From: UBA9337 sp036584565 | GTDB taxonomy: Bacteria; Patescibacteriota; Minisyncoccia; Moranbacterales; UBA9337 | Direction: 5' to 3' | DNA length: 36,484 nucleotides | Assembly (NCBI GenBank): GCA_036584565.1 | Contig: JAZHDF010000097.1 | Location: 1 to 36,484, forward strand | In this document: positions 7,386-15,596 of the stretch, piece after piece | How positions within the stretch are numbered: position 1 is the stretch's first letter | How the letters are laid out: each line of letters starts with the position of its first letter | Translations under genes and position numbers: made by a program | The notes under the pieces: model-generated | Seen by the model: the letters and a program-made list of their open reading frames with translations, nothing else | Database searches by the model: none | What the model was told of the DNA's origin: nothing

Positions 7386-8537
7386 CTATTTCCAAATCCT
7401 TTGATACAACTCAAAATACTCTCGCGAAACATTTTTCCAACTCATTCGCTCGGCCAATTCCCGACTCGTCATTCCCATTCGCTTTCGTAAGTCATTGTCC
7501 TTAAAAATAATTTCAATCTTCTCGGCTAAATCCTCGGCATCTTTCATTTTTACAGTATAGCCGTTTTCTCCCTCTTTGACCAGTTCCGCCGTCCCGCCCG
7601 TTTCGGTGGTCAAAATCGGCAACCCCGAAGCCAAAGCCTCCAACATGGCGTTACTCATCCCCTCGTTCAGAGACGGTAAGACAAATAAGCTGGCTTCCCG
7701 ATAGTACGGTCCGGTTTTTTCTCGCGGAATTCTGCCCAAAAAAACAATGTTATTCCGCAAATTCATCTTTTTACTCATCGCTTCCAAGTTTTCTTTTTCG
7801 TTTCCATCTCCCATGATATGTAAAAAAATATTCGGATATTTGGGAACCAGGACACTCAAAGCCTCGATTAAATAATTGATTCCTTTACGAGCGGTGATAC
7901 GGGTTGCTCCGACGGTAATAATAAATTTTTCTTTCGGTCGCAAAACTTCGTCGGGATAAAAATCCTCCGTATCGACTCCGTTAAAAATTACCTCGATTTT
8001 TTGCGCTTTGTTTGTTTTGAGGGCCAAGTCTTTCAAACCTCGGCTGTTGGAAACCACGCTTGCCGATTGCTTCCAGATTAGTCTTATTAAGGGTTTTAGG
8101 ACAGCATAAAGCGCCGTAAATCTCTCGCTGTAACCCGGCACATCCGAACCGCGCAGAGACACAATGTAAGGAATCTTTTTGGTCAGTTTTAACCACAGAG
8201 AAATCGCTCCGCAAGGAACGGTAAAAAAAGAATGTGACAGATTGTATTTTTTTTCTCGCGTTAATTTACCGGCCAATCTAAGCGCCTTCCAGCTGTAAAC
8301 AAGCAAATCTTTTTGAGACTGAAAATGCAAATTGGCGGCGTTTTTGCCAATAGGAATTTTATGGACGGTAATGTTTTCTCCGATTTTTTCGGTCGAATAC
8401 TCCTTATTGACGGAAGAAGTAATCAGATCCACTTCCAAATCTTTTATCTTGGAAAATTCTTTTAAAATATAATAAGTGGCGTTTCCGGCTCCTCCTCCCA
8501 ACGGCGGATATTCGTAATTAAAAAATAATATTTTCAT
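7386..8537 (-). CDS. Glycosyltransferase family 4 (GT-B fold)
   Basis: Transfers a sugar from a nucleotide-sugar donor to a lipid or polysaccharide acceptor at the cytoplasmic face of the membrane. The N-terminal acceptor domain opens with MKILFFNYEYPPLGGGAGN, the GGGAGN loop being typical of GT4 enzymes. The C-terminal donor domain has VGATRITARKG at about 209-219, GDGNEKENL, and the retaining E-x7-E pair E292/E300 in NEGMSNAMLEALASGLPI, followed by TETGG. The 383-residue length is normal. It is 17 bases downstream of a PMT-like glycosyltransferase gene, so the three genes from 11.9 to 7.4 kb look like one cell-surface glycan operon. Donor and acceptor cannot be told from sequence. Confidence 0.9.
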   Translation of the reverse strand: MKILFFNYEYPPLGGGAGNATYYILKEFSKIKDLEVDLITSSVNKEYSTEKIGENITVHKIPIGKNAANLHFQSQKDLLVYSWKALRLAGKLTREKKYNLSHSFFTVPCGAISLWLKLTKKIPYIVSLRGSDVPGYSERFTALYAVLKPLIRLIWKQSASVVSNSRGLKDLALKTNKAQKIEVIFNGVDTEDFYPDEVLRPKEKFIITVGATRITARKGINYLIEALSVLVPKYPNIFLHIMGDGNEKENLEAMSKKMNLRNNIVFLGRIPREKTGPYYREASLFVLPSLNEGMSNAMLEALASGLPILTTETGGTAELVKEGENGYTVKMKDAEDLAEKIEIIFKDNDLRKRMGMTSRELAERMSWKNVSREYFELYQRIWK

Positions 8538-8554
8538 TTTTAAAAAAATAAGAA

Positions 8555-10348
8555 TTATTCCTCACCCAAAATTTCTTCCCAAATATATCTTTTGGACACC
8601 GCTCCGCCCTCGTTTTTATAAGTTCTAAACTTGGAAACATCGGGTGCTTCGCAATTGATAAATTCTTTTTTCGGATTCAGATGATAGACCGTCAAGGTGC
8701 CGAATTGCTTTTCCTCAAATAAAGAAAATTTCTTGAAATATTTGGCAAGAGATTTTTTATTCGACTGAGTGCGAATAATCAAAAAATAATTTACCTTTTG
8801 ACAAATGGGGGCGCCGGCGCTCACACTGAGTCCGTCCCGAGGAATTTCTTTTTTATCCAACAAATAGCTGAAAGCTCGATGAAATTCGCTCTGCCCATAG
8901 AAAAGAATCGCATAACCGTTCTTTTGATGTTTTTCTTCCATATAATCGGCGATGGCGTTTTGCTGTTCCCAGGTAATTCTGGTTTTTTGGCGCAAAATTT
9001 TATCTGTTCCGATACTTATCGGCTCGCTTGCAGTCTTGGCCAATTGTCTCAAATATTCCGTCGTGAAATAAAGATTGAAAGCCGCAAAAACAATAGCGAA
9101 GGCCCAACCTAAATTTTTTATTTTTATCACCCGACTTATTTCATAAACTATCAACCCCCAAAAAACAAACGGTAAAGCGATTACAATCAAATAAAAACGA
9201 GGAGAAATATCGTAAGCCAACAGAGTAAAAATAACAAAGGAAACAACAAACATTATCCCGTTAAAAATCAAAAAATCTTTTTTGCGTAAATTTTTTTCTC
9301 TGATCGTTTTCCAAATCAAAATAATAGCCCCCAAAGCAAAAAATACGGAGGCCAACAAGCCCTTGTGTAGATTTTGGCGACAAGCTCCGACACAATCGAC
9401 TTCTATTTTTTTACTCTGAAAATCAAAAGCGATCCTGGGCAATTCGGCCGCCTGAGAACCGGTAACGATTGTCCAATAGCTCAAAGCGTTTTCACTGAAA
9501 TTTTTAACCACCTTTTCCGCCAAATCATAATCTTTTTTACTCTCGGATTTTTCTCCTACCGTTCCCGTCAACTGCTTGATATTTCCTCCTTCGCTTTTTA
9601 TGTCATTGATAACCATAGGCAGATGCAAAAAAAAGACGATCAAGACACTCCCCGCCCAAAAAACAAATTTTATTTTCGGTCTTTTAAATACCAAAAAAAT
9701 CACCCCCGCCAAAAAAACGATAATCAAAGCCAAAAAGTGCAACTGGGCCAAAATTCCGAAAAGAAAAGCGCTTGTCATCAACCAAGCCCCTTGCCTTTTC
9801 TTGTTTTCTCCGTCTACCGCCTGCAAAAGCGCCCAAGAAAAAGCGATTGCAAAAAAAGGAATCAGATTGGGATTCCAAGCAAATCTGGCATAAGTCACCA
9901 AAAAAAGAGAGGTGGCGAAAATCGACCCGGTAGCCAGAGATAAATCCTTGGAAAAAAATCTCCGCAAAAAGAAATAAAAAACAATCATGGCCAAAACGGA
10001 GAAAAATAAGCTGGCTAAAGCCGAGCCCAAAACCGAACTCCCGACCAAAAAAGAAAAACCGTATTCGATATAATAAAAAATCGGACCCAAGCGCAAATAA
10101 CTTCCGGCCGCCCGAGGCCCCAAAAGGGGTAGCTTGGAAACCCCGCCCTCCAAAGATTCGTCAATAAGAACCGCGTCCCTGGCCTGATCCAATTCGAAAT
10201 GAAGCCACGGTTCGAATTTATAACCCCGCAAAAAAACTCCGATCGCGAAAAATAACAAAAAAATCCAAAAATATTTATTTTTAAGAAAACTTAAACTTTC
10301 CAAGATTTTTAAATTTATTTTTAAATTTTTTCCCTTCTCGTTTTTCAT
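8555..10348 (-). CDS. PMT/ArnT-like polytopic membrane glycosyltransferase
   Basis: A 597-residue integral membrane protein of the GT-C class (family 39/83-like), expected to use a polyprenyl-phosphate sugar and act on the outer face of the membrane. After a short basic N-terminus and the first membrane helix (about 27-41) comes the first outer loop with the catalytic acidic pattern HFELDQARDAV (D54, R57, D58). About ten further hydrophobic segments run to about residue 430, then a soluble C-terminal domain of ~150 residues (GYAILFYGQSEFHRAF). This layout matches dolichyl-phosphate-mannose transferase relatives. It sits 12 bases downstream of another such enzyme. The substrate is unknown. An AGGGA just before the ATG at 10348 is too close to be a good ribosome binding site. 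Confidence 0.85.
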   Translation of the reverse strand: MKNEKGKNLKINLKILESLSFLKNKYFWIFLLFFAIGVFLRGYKFEPWLHFELDQARDAVLIDESLEGGVSKLPLLGPRAAGSYLRLGPIFYYIEYGFSFLVGSSVLGSALASLFFSVLAMIVFYFFLRRFFSKDLSLATGSIFATSLFLVTYARFAWNPNLIPFFAIAFSWALLQAVDGENKKRQGAWLMTSAFLFGILAQLHFLALIIVFLAGVIFLVFKRPKIKFVFWAGSVLIVFFLHLPMVINDIKSEGGNIKQLTGTVGEKSESKKDYDLAEKVVKNFSENALSYWTIVTGSQAAELPRIAFDFQSKKIEVDCVGACRQNLHKGLLASVFFALGAIILIWKTIREKNLRKKDFLIFNGIMFVVSFVIFTLLAYDISPRFYLIVIALPFVFWGLIVYEISRVIKIKNLGWAFAIVFAAFNLYFTTEYLRQLAKTASEPISIGTDKILRQKTRITWEQQNAIADYMEEKHQKNGYAILFYGQSEFHRAFSYLLDKKEIPRDGLSVSAGAPICQKVNYFLIIRTQSNKKSLAKYFKKFSLFEEKQFGTLTVYHLNPKKEFINCEAPDVSKFRTYKNEGGAVSKRYIWEEILGEE

Positions 10349-10360
10349 TCCCTGTAAAAT

Positions 10361-11938
10361 TTATTTTTTAATTTCCCCCCAATGATAAACGTTTATCGGC
10401 CCTCGGACCTGAAGATTATTAACTTTAGTCAAATTTTTCTCCATATATTTTTGCGCTTCCTTGGAAATAAAATTTTCATCATTATCCGAATAGACTATCC
10501 AACCGGAAGGGTTGGCGGCGATTATTTCCTTTAAACGAGTAAGGGTAATCTTTTTCTCTCCTTCTTCCGCTCTTTCTCCGCCCATCGAATAAACCTTGAT
10601 ACCGGCGCCTTGCCAATAAAAATTCCTAAAAGCCCTCGTTATTAAAACATCTTCGTCGTCTTTATGCTTCACAACATAACCGAAAACTTTTTTATAATCC
10701 GGATTTTCCGAGCGAGAAGTTTGGCGATAAGCGTTTTCTTCTTGGAAAAAATATCCGAAATTTATCAACAGCACCAAAATAATCGCCATCGCGGCCAAAT
10801 ATATTTCCCGACTATGCGCTTTGGAATTTTCTCGCAAAAAATCGGCCACTCGCCAGATTCCCGCCGCAATCAAAATTATTTGAAAAGGTTTGATAAAAAA
10901 CAAATATTGCGCTCCGACATTTCTGTCCCATAAAAAAACGGCTAAAAAAAGAATCACCGCATAATTTAAAAAAATAAAAATACCCGCTTTGGTTTTTTCT
11001 TTTATCAAATAGAACGATCCTAAAAGTAACAGCGCCCCGGCCAAAATCCAATTGGCATAATCGAAAAAAGAATTGTTTAAATAAGAAAAATGATCTTGCC
11101 AGCTCAAAGAAGCGGTCAAAGCGTTTCCTTGAATAAAAAAGACGATCGCCAAAACAATCGCCAAGGTTGAATAAAAAGAATAATGGTTGTAAAAACTCTT
11201 GGTTTTTTTCCATTCCACCACCGCCAGCACTAAGAAATATACCAAAGCCACAAAAACAAAGTTAGCGGTCAAAAGATGTAAATGCATACTCAAAATACCC
11301 AAAAACAACAGGAGCGGAAAATAGATAAAATTAAGTTTTGTTTTTTTGTTTAAAAGCCTGAGCCACTTCTGTTGCGGAAGCTTTCGAGACTCGAAAAAAT
11401 TAAAAGCCGCGTAAGCCAAAAGCAAAAAAACCGGCATAAACATAATATACATTCTCATCCGCCGAGAAAATTCTATCCCGTCCAAACTAAAAGCCAAAAG
11501 AAAGGCTGCCAGCAAAGCGATAGCCTTGTTTTTTGTGAAACCTAAAGTCACCCGATAAATTATAAATACCGCCAAGATTCCCCACAAAACACCCATTGTT
11601 CGATAAGACCACTCTTGACTGTCCGGTAAAAATCGCAACGATTGCGCCACCTGCCAATTATAAGCCCAGGCTCTGGTATAAGTATCTTCTCCGTCACCCC
11701 AAAAATCAAAATCAAAAAAAGTTTTAAAGTAAAGATTGTCCTCAAACGGACGCTCCCAGTTAAAATCCCACCTTCGCCACTCTCCGGTCTGAAGATAACC
11801 GTAGGCCGTGTTGACCCCCAAAAACTCGTCGGCCGAAAAAGATTTTTCTCCCAAATTATAAAAACGCAAAAAACCGGCCAAAATCAAAATCCCAATCAAA
11901 ATGACTGTGACCCTATTTTTCAGGAAATATTCCTTCAT
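10361..11938 (-). CDS. PMT-like polytopic membrane glycosyltransferase
   Basis: A 525-residue GT-C membrane protein, likely family 39-like, first gene of the minus-strand surface-glycan group. The first membrane helix is about residues 10-27. The following outer loop carries NLGEKSFSADEFLGVNTAYG, with the D37-E38 pair in the position of the catalytic acid of PMT/ArnT enzymes, and is rich in aromatic residues. About ten more helices follow, then a C-terminal soluble part of ~110 residues (VLITRAFRNFYWQGAGIKVY). It shares overall layout with its neighbour at 8555-10348 but little sequence, so the two probably act at different steps. The ATG at 11938 has no Shine-Dalgarno sequence. Confidence 0.82.
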   Translation of the reverse strand: MKEYFLKNRVTVILIGILILAGFLRFYNLGEKSFSADEFLGVNTAYGYLQTGEWRRWDFNWERPFEDNLYFKTFFDFDFWGDGEDTYTRAWAYNWQVAQSLRFLPDSQEWSYRTMGVLWGILAVFIIYRVTLGFTKNKAIALLAAFLLAFSLDGIEFSRRMRMYIMFMPVFLLLAYAAFNFFESRKLPQQKWLRLLNKKTKLNFIYFPLLLFLGILSMHLHLLTANFVFVALVYFLVLAVVEWKKTKSFYNHYSFYSTLAIVLAIVFFIQGNALTASLSWQDHFSYLNNSFFDYANWILAGALLLLGSFYLIKEKTKAGIFIFLNYAVILFLAVFLWDRNVGAQYLFFIKPFQIILIAAGIWRVADFLRENSKAHSREIYLAAMAIILVLLINFGYFFQEENAYRQTSRSENPDYKKVFGYVVKHKDDEDVLITRAFRNFYWQGAGIKVYSMGGERAEEGEKKITLTRLKEIIAANPSGWIVYSDNDENFISKEAQKYMEKNLTKVNNLQVRGPINVYHWGEIKK

Positions 11939-12391
11939 AAAACAAAAAAATTAATAACGAAAACAAAAATTTATCACATTTCAATTTTAACCGATATTCG
12001 ACCGTTTCGCAACCGCCGCAAAAAAATCAAGCTCACATATTTTCCCCTATTCGACGGTTATCCTTTCTTTTGTCATAGCAAGATCCCGACTCAATCTATA
12101 ATTTTGCCGGAGCGGGCTTGCAGTCCAGTCTGCTCGTTCCTGTCTCATAAACTGTCTTAATTCTTTATATTTTAAATGATTTATCAACCAAAGATAAAAT
12201 TGGGTTTTAAATTTATTTTTTCTCTTTGAGGTTTGTCATTTCTTTGGTATAATTAAAATACCTTAAAAACAAAAACGGAGCGGAATTAAATTTTCCATCA
12301 AAAAATAAATTTCTGTAAAAAAACCGCTTCTAATTTTTAGTTTGGAATTTTGTTTTTTTATTATTTTTATTCAATTTTTCTTTTCTATCTT
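11939..12391. promoter_or_regulatory. Gene-free divergent spacer with an extended -10 promoter
   Basis: This 453-base stretch separates divergent genes. The clearest element is a plus-strand promoter: TTGAGG (12226-12231), a 16-base spacer, and TATAAT (12248-12253) with the extended -10 TGG immediately before it. It would start transcription near 12260 and leave a leader of about 130 bases. Elsewhere I see a short CGAGC/GCTCG inverted pair flanking GCAGTCCAGTCTGC near 12113-12136 and otherwise low-complexity AT-rich sequence. No coding remnant was recognised. Confidence 0.55.
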
Positions 12392-14665
12392 ATGCCTGCC
12401 CGAAAACAAAAAAAAATATTTCCGGAAATAAACGAGATAATGATTGTTAACAACAAGAAGCTTGATCCTTATTTGGAGGTTGTTAATTTTTCTTCCCGCA
12501 ATGTAGATCAAAAAAAACTGGGTACGATTTTAGGAATTTTTGAAATCAAAGATCTTTCCGACGACTCGGCCTATATAGTAAACTTCCTTTCTTCGGTAGC
12601 CAAAAAAACTTATTTCGCCGGCCACCAAAAAAGCCCCGAGGAAAGCTTTGAATCGACTTTGGCCAAAGTCAATTTATCTCTGGCTGAAATCGCCAATCAC
12701 GGCAATGTCAATTGGATTGGCAAGATAGACGCCGTCCTCTGTTCAATCTTTGAAGATCAAATAAATTTCAGCGTTTCCGGCGATGCCAAAGTTCTGCTCC
12801 TGAGAAATCAAAAATTAATGGAAATCAGCGAAAGTCTCTCCCCCAAAGATGAAGCGGCCAATCCGCTTAAAACTTTTACCGATATCGCCAGCGGAAAATT
12901 GGAAAAAGGAGACAAATTAATCTTAACCACCGATGATATTTCCCATGTTTTTAGCCTTGAAGAAATAGAGAGAAACGCCCTTGAGTTTGAAAATGAAAAA
13001 TTTATCCGATTTTTGAGAACCGCACTGATAAACGAATTGGAGATCGCCGGTACGATTATCTTGGATATGAAGGAAAAAATAGAAAATTCGGAACAAAAAA
13101 TGATCTCGGAGGGAGAAATTGATCCGATTCCTCCGACTACCGAAAAAAACCTATTCGGCAGCGCCGCTTTTGACAAAAAACCCGAGGATTCGGTTAAGGC
13201 GGAAATAGAAAAAAAACTCTCCGAAAAAAATCAAGAAAAAACCTACACCAACCAAAAAACCGGCCACATTTATATCACCGACTCGGGAGATGATTTCTCC
13301 TCTCCGGAAGAAAACAAATTTGAAACCTGGCTTATCATCGCCAAAGAAAAAATGTCCGATTTCGGATTTTGGTTTCAGGAAAATTATTTGAGGAAATTTA
13401 AGTATCGAACCAAAAAATTTATCGAAAATATTTTTAAAAAACCGATTGAGCCGGATGATCACACTTGGTCGGAAAAGGCTCCCGCTCCGAAAGAACCCCT
13501 TCCAAAAACTTCCTCTTCTCAAAATACCAAGAACTTCTCTCGAAAATTCCTCTCTCGTCTAAATGACCTAATGCCCGAGCGAAAAACCGCTCCGCCCTCT
13601 CTGTCCGCGCAAAATTCACCGCTACCCGAAATTACAAAAAATTCAAAAATAAAATTTCCGATCAATTGCTCCTCGTCGGTTAAAAATAAATTTAATTTCA
13701 AAAAAATAACCGACTTCTTCGGTTTAATCATTCCTCGCTTTTCCAAAATCAAACAAAATTTTATCGAGATGAGCCCCCGCAAAAAAATAATTACCTTGTT
13801 TTTGATTTTATTCATCGTAATTGTTCCTTTTTGGTTTTTCAAAAAAGAGGAAAACTCTGCCGTTGTTAATGAAATTTCCAGTCCGACCGAGGATTTAAAG
13901 ATTAATCCTTCTTCCGAGTTCTACAAAGAATCGGAAAAAATTTATTCCGACTCGGAATTTATCGGCGCGTTTATCTTTAACAATTCCGTTTTTGCCGTCG
14001 GCCGAAATAGGATCGCTTCCGTAACGGATAACAAAGAGTATCCTTTCCCGGAAGATTTTAAAAATGCCCGAAACTATTGTTTCATGAATGATTTAAATTT
14101 GCTATTTTTGATTAACGAAGAAAATCTTCTCATAAGTTTTAGTCCGATTTCTCTCAAATTTAACAGCGATGCTATCAATATCCCCGCTAACGCCGAAATT
14201 AAAACTATCGGCTCTTATCTGACCTATCTATATATCGCCGACTCATTTAATCGACAAATCTATCGTTATCCCCGAGCGGAAAACGGTTTCGGAGAAAAGA
14301 TAAATTGGCTCCAGGACGATATCGACTTTGAAAACGTCACCGGAATGGCGATTGACGGCAATCTTTATTTAAGCAAAAAAGATTCCGTTATAAAATTATT
14401 TAACCGAAAGATTCAAAATTTTGAACTCAAAAAAGACGGCGAATCTGCCATCGACAAAATATTTACCGATGGAAACACCGCCTCTCTCTATGTCTTGGAC
14501 AAGACCAATGGAGAGCTCGATAAATACAACAAAGACGGCGACAAGCAAGCGTTTGTTTCCAATCAGGCGCTAACCGAAGCCGTCGATATTCGGATTGATG
14601 AAAAAAATTCTCTGGCCTATTTCATCACGCCGGAAGGAATGTTTAAAATAGCTCTTCCGCAATAA
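12392..14665 (+). CDS. PP2C-like N-domain, one membrane helix, propeller-like C-domain
   Basis: A 757-residue protein from the ATG at 12392 (MPARKQKKIF); a TTG at 12350 in the same frame would add a hydrophobic stretch and is not preferred. Residues about 20-235 look like a PPM/PP2C-type fold: early GTILGIFEIKD, SVSGDAKVLLLRNQKLMEIS (compare GDSR...), then GDKLILTTDDISHVF. The usual metal-binding aspartates are poorly kept, so it may be inactive. A charged, low-complexity linker rich in E, K and P follows. One membrane helix is at about 464-484 (IITLFLILFIVIVPFWFF). The outer part has repeated short beta motifs (LYIADSFNRQIYRYP, NLYLSKKDSVIKLFN, LYVLDKTNGELDKYN) like an NHL-type beta propeller. 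This is a cytoplasmic sensor linked to an outside binding domain; its partner is unknown. Confidence 0.65.
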   Translation: MPARKQKKIFPEINEIMIVNNKKLDPYLEVVNFSSRNVDQKKLGTILGIFEIKDLSDDSAYIVNFLSSVAKKTYFAGHQKSPEESFESTLAKVNLSLAEIANHGNVNWIGKIDAVLCSIFEDQINFSVSGDAKVLLLRNQKLMEISESLSPKDEAANPLKTFTDIASGKLEKGDKLILTTDDISHVFSLEEIERNALEFENEKFIRFLRTALINELEIAGTIILDMKEKIENSEQKMISEGEIDPIPPTTEKNLFGSAAFDKKPEDSVKAEIEKKLSEKNQEKTYTNQKTGHIYITDSGDDFSSPEENKFETWLIIAKEKMSDFGFWFQENYLRKFKYRTKKFIENIFKKPIEPDDHTWSEKAPAPKEPLPKTSSSQNTKNFSRKFLSRLNDLMPERKTAPPSLSAQNSPLPEITKNSKIKFPINCSSSVKNKFNFKKITDFFGLIIPRFSKIKQNFIEMSPRKKIITLFLILFIVIVPFWFFKKEENSAVVNEISSPTEDLKINPSSEFYKESEKIYSDSEFIGAFIFNNSVFAVGRNRIASVTDNKEYPFPEDFKNARNYCFMNDLNLLFLINEENLLISFSPISLKFNSDAINIPANAEIKTIGSYLTYLYIADSFNRQIYRYPRAENGFGEKINWLQDDIDFENVTGMAIDGNLYLSKKDSVIKLFNRKIQNFELKKDGESAIDKIFTDGNTASLYVLDKTNGELDKYNKDGDKQAFVSNQALTEAVDIRIDEKNSLAYFITPEGMFKIALPQ

Positions 14666-14698
14666 AAAAACAGGTTTTTTTCGAAAGCCTGTTTTTTT
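14664..14698. terminator. Convergent terminator with A- and T-tracts on both sides
   Basis: The stop codon runs into AAAAAAACAGG, a T-rich loop with TCGAAAG, then CCTGTTTTTTT (to 14698). ACAGG (14670-14674) pairs with CCTGT (14688-14692), extended by A/T pairing outside. The tracts on both sides would serve both the plus-strand gene ending at 14665 and the minus-strand gene ending at 14712. Confidence 0.7.
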
Positions 14699-14711
14699 AT
14701 CGCTTTTTATA

Positions 14712-14981
14712 TTAAGCGATACTCACCAATTTCCAATTGTCTCCCTCGACTTTGCTGATTTTAAAATCGATATTTTCATAACCGGCTTGTTTCAAAATTT
14801 CCTCCAAACCGAATCTGAGATTATCGAGACTGATATCTTCCGCATGTTCCTCAAATCCGTCGTGGGCCAGAGAAACTGTCCCCAATTCCAAGACTACTTG
14901 AGAAATTTTTTCCAGATTATTTTCCCGGGCAACTTCTTTTATTTTATCGGCGATTTCTTTGGCCAAAATAAAATCATGCAT
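14712..14981 (-). CDS. HypA-like protein lacking the zinc domain
   Basis: An 89-residue protein matching the first part of HypA, the nickel chaperone that delivers Ni to hydrogenase. Like HypA it begins with Met-His (MHDFILAKEIADKIKEVA); His2 is the nickel ligand in characterised HypA. The beta strand KISQVVLELGTVSL and the later FGLEEILKQAGYENIDFKISKV block also fit. The zinc finger (two CxxC pairs) that normally sits in the second half is absent, and there is no cysteine at all. NiFe hydrogenase subunits and a HypF-like protein lie at 22-26 kb, which supports the call. It could be another small protein with a HypA-like fold. It is upstream of the convergent terminator at 14664-14698. Confidence 0.6.
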   Translation of the reverse strand: MHDFILAKEIADKIKEVARENNLEKISQVVLELGTVSLAHDGFEEHAEDISLDNLRFGLEEILKQAGYENIDFKISKVEGDNWKLVSIA

Positions 14982-15025
14982 ATTTTTTAAATTTAATAAT
15001 TAATATTTAGCTTTATCTTTAAAAA

Positions 15026-15571
15026 TCAGACAATAACATTTCCCCTTCCGATTGAGGGCAAATCTCCTTCGTATTGAGTTAGAGCTATCACTATATCCCC
15101 CTCGGTATCTTTTATTTGGGCCAGAGCCAAAGCTCGATGCATCCCCTCTATCAAAACAATTTTTCCCTCATTAATAACTCCGGTCAACATTGTTTGGTAA
15201 GGAAAATTTTTTATTATCGATTTGACTTTCTTATTTTCCGCTACCGTCTGATGGGTTAAGATATCTCCAATCATCTTTGTCTTCTCTCCTTGATAACATT
15301 TTTCTTGCCACCCGCGGGACGGCACGCCGTAAATCAAATTAACATCTTCATTCGGCTTGATAATGCGATAAACTTTCCACAAACATTTCTCCGGCTCCAA
15401 CGGCGCGACATAATTATTGCGCCAGTCGTCCCAAGACTCAAATCCGCGCTCCAGCCAATGCGCCTCCCAGTCTTTTTGATAAGCCTCATAAGATTTCCAG
15501 ATGGAAAAAATCTCGCTCCATTTAATGCCGCCTGCGTACTCGAACGATTCGTACTGCTGAGGAATTTTCAT
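15026..15571 (-). CDS. ParB/sulfiredoxin-like-fold protein, unknown role
   Basis: A 181-residue soluble protein. The C-terminal half contains GKIVLIEGMHRALALAQIKD, resembling the G-x-H-R nucleotide-binding box of ParB/sulfiredoxin-fold domains (usually DGHHR). The N-terminal half is rich in tryptophan and aromatic residues (WKSYEAYQKDWEAHWLERG) without a recognised domain. It lacks the helix-turn-helix of a partition ParB, so a chromosome-segregation role is unlikely. It ends with TGA. It lies between the HypA-like gene (45 bases downstream) and the secreted beta-helix array (26 bases upstream), all on the minus strand. The start is the first ATG, at 15571. Confidence 0.55.
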   Translation of the reverse strand: MKIPQQYESFEYAGGIKWSEIFSIWKSYEAYQKDWEAHWLERGFESWDDWRNNYVAPLEPEKCLWKVYRIIKPNEDVNLIYGVPSRGWQEKCYQGEKTKMIGDILTHQTVAENKKVKSIIKNFPYQTMLTGVINEGKIVLIEGMHRALALAQIKDTEGDIVIALTQYEGDLPSIGRGNVIV

Positions 15572-15596
15572 AATAAATAAAATAAAAAAATTAATT

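Noticed and set aside
9374..9943. Plus-strand open frames opposite the PMT-like genes
   Set aside because: They are reverse-strand shadows of well-supported membrane protein genes, basic-rich and without recognised domains.
12100..12150. Possible tRNA or small RNA in the 11.9-12.4 kb spacer
   Set aside because: The GC-richer patch has only a 5-bp outer pairing and no TPsiC or acceptor-stem pattern.
12350..12391. Longer N-terminus of the PP2C-like protein from a TTG at 12350
   Set aside because: It adds a short phenylalanine-rich stretch not expected before a soluble domain, and an ATG is available at 12392.
15026..15571. Chromosome partition protein ParB
   Set aside because: Only the G-x-H-R-like box is present; the DNA-binding helix-turn-helix and a parA neighbour are missing.
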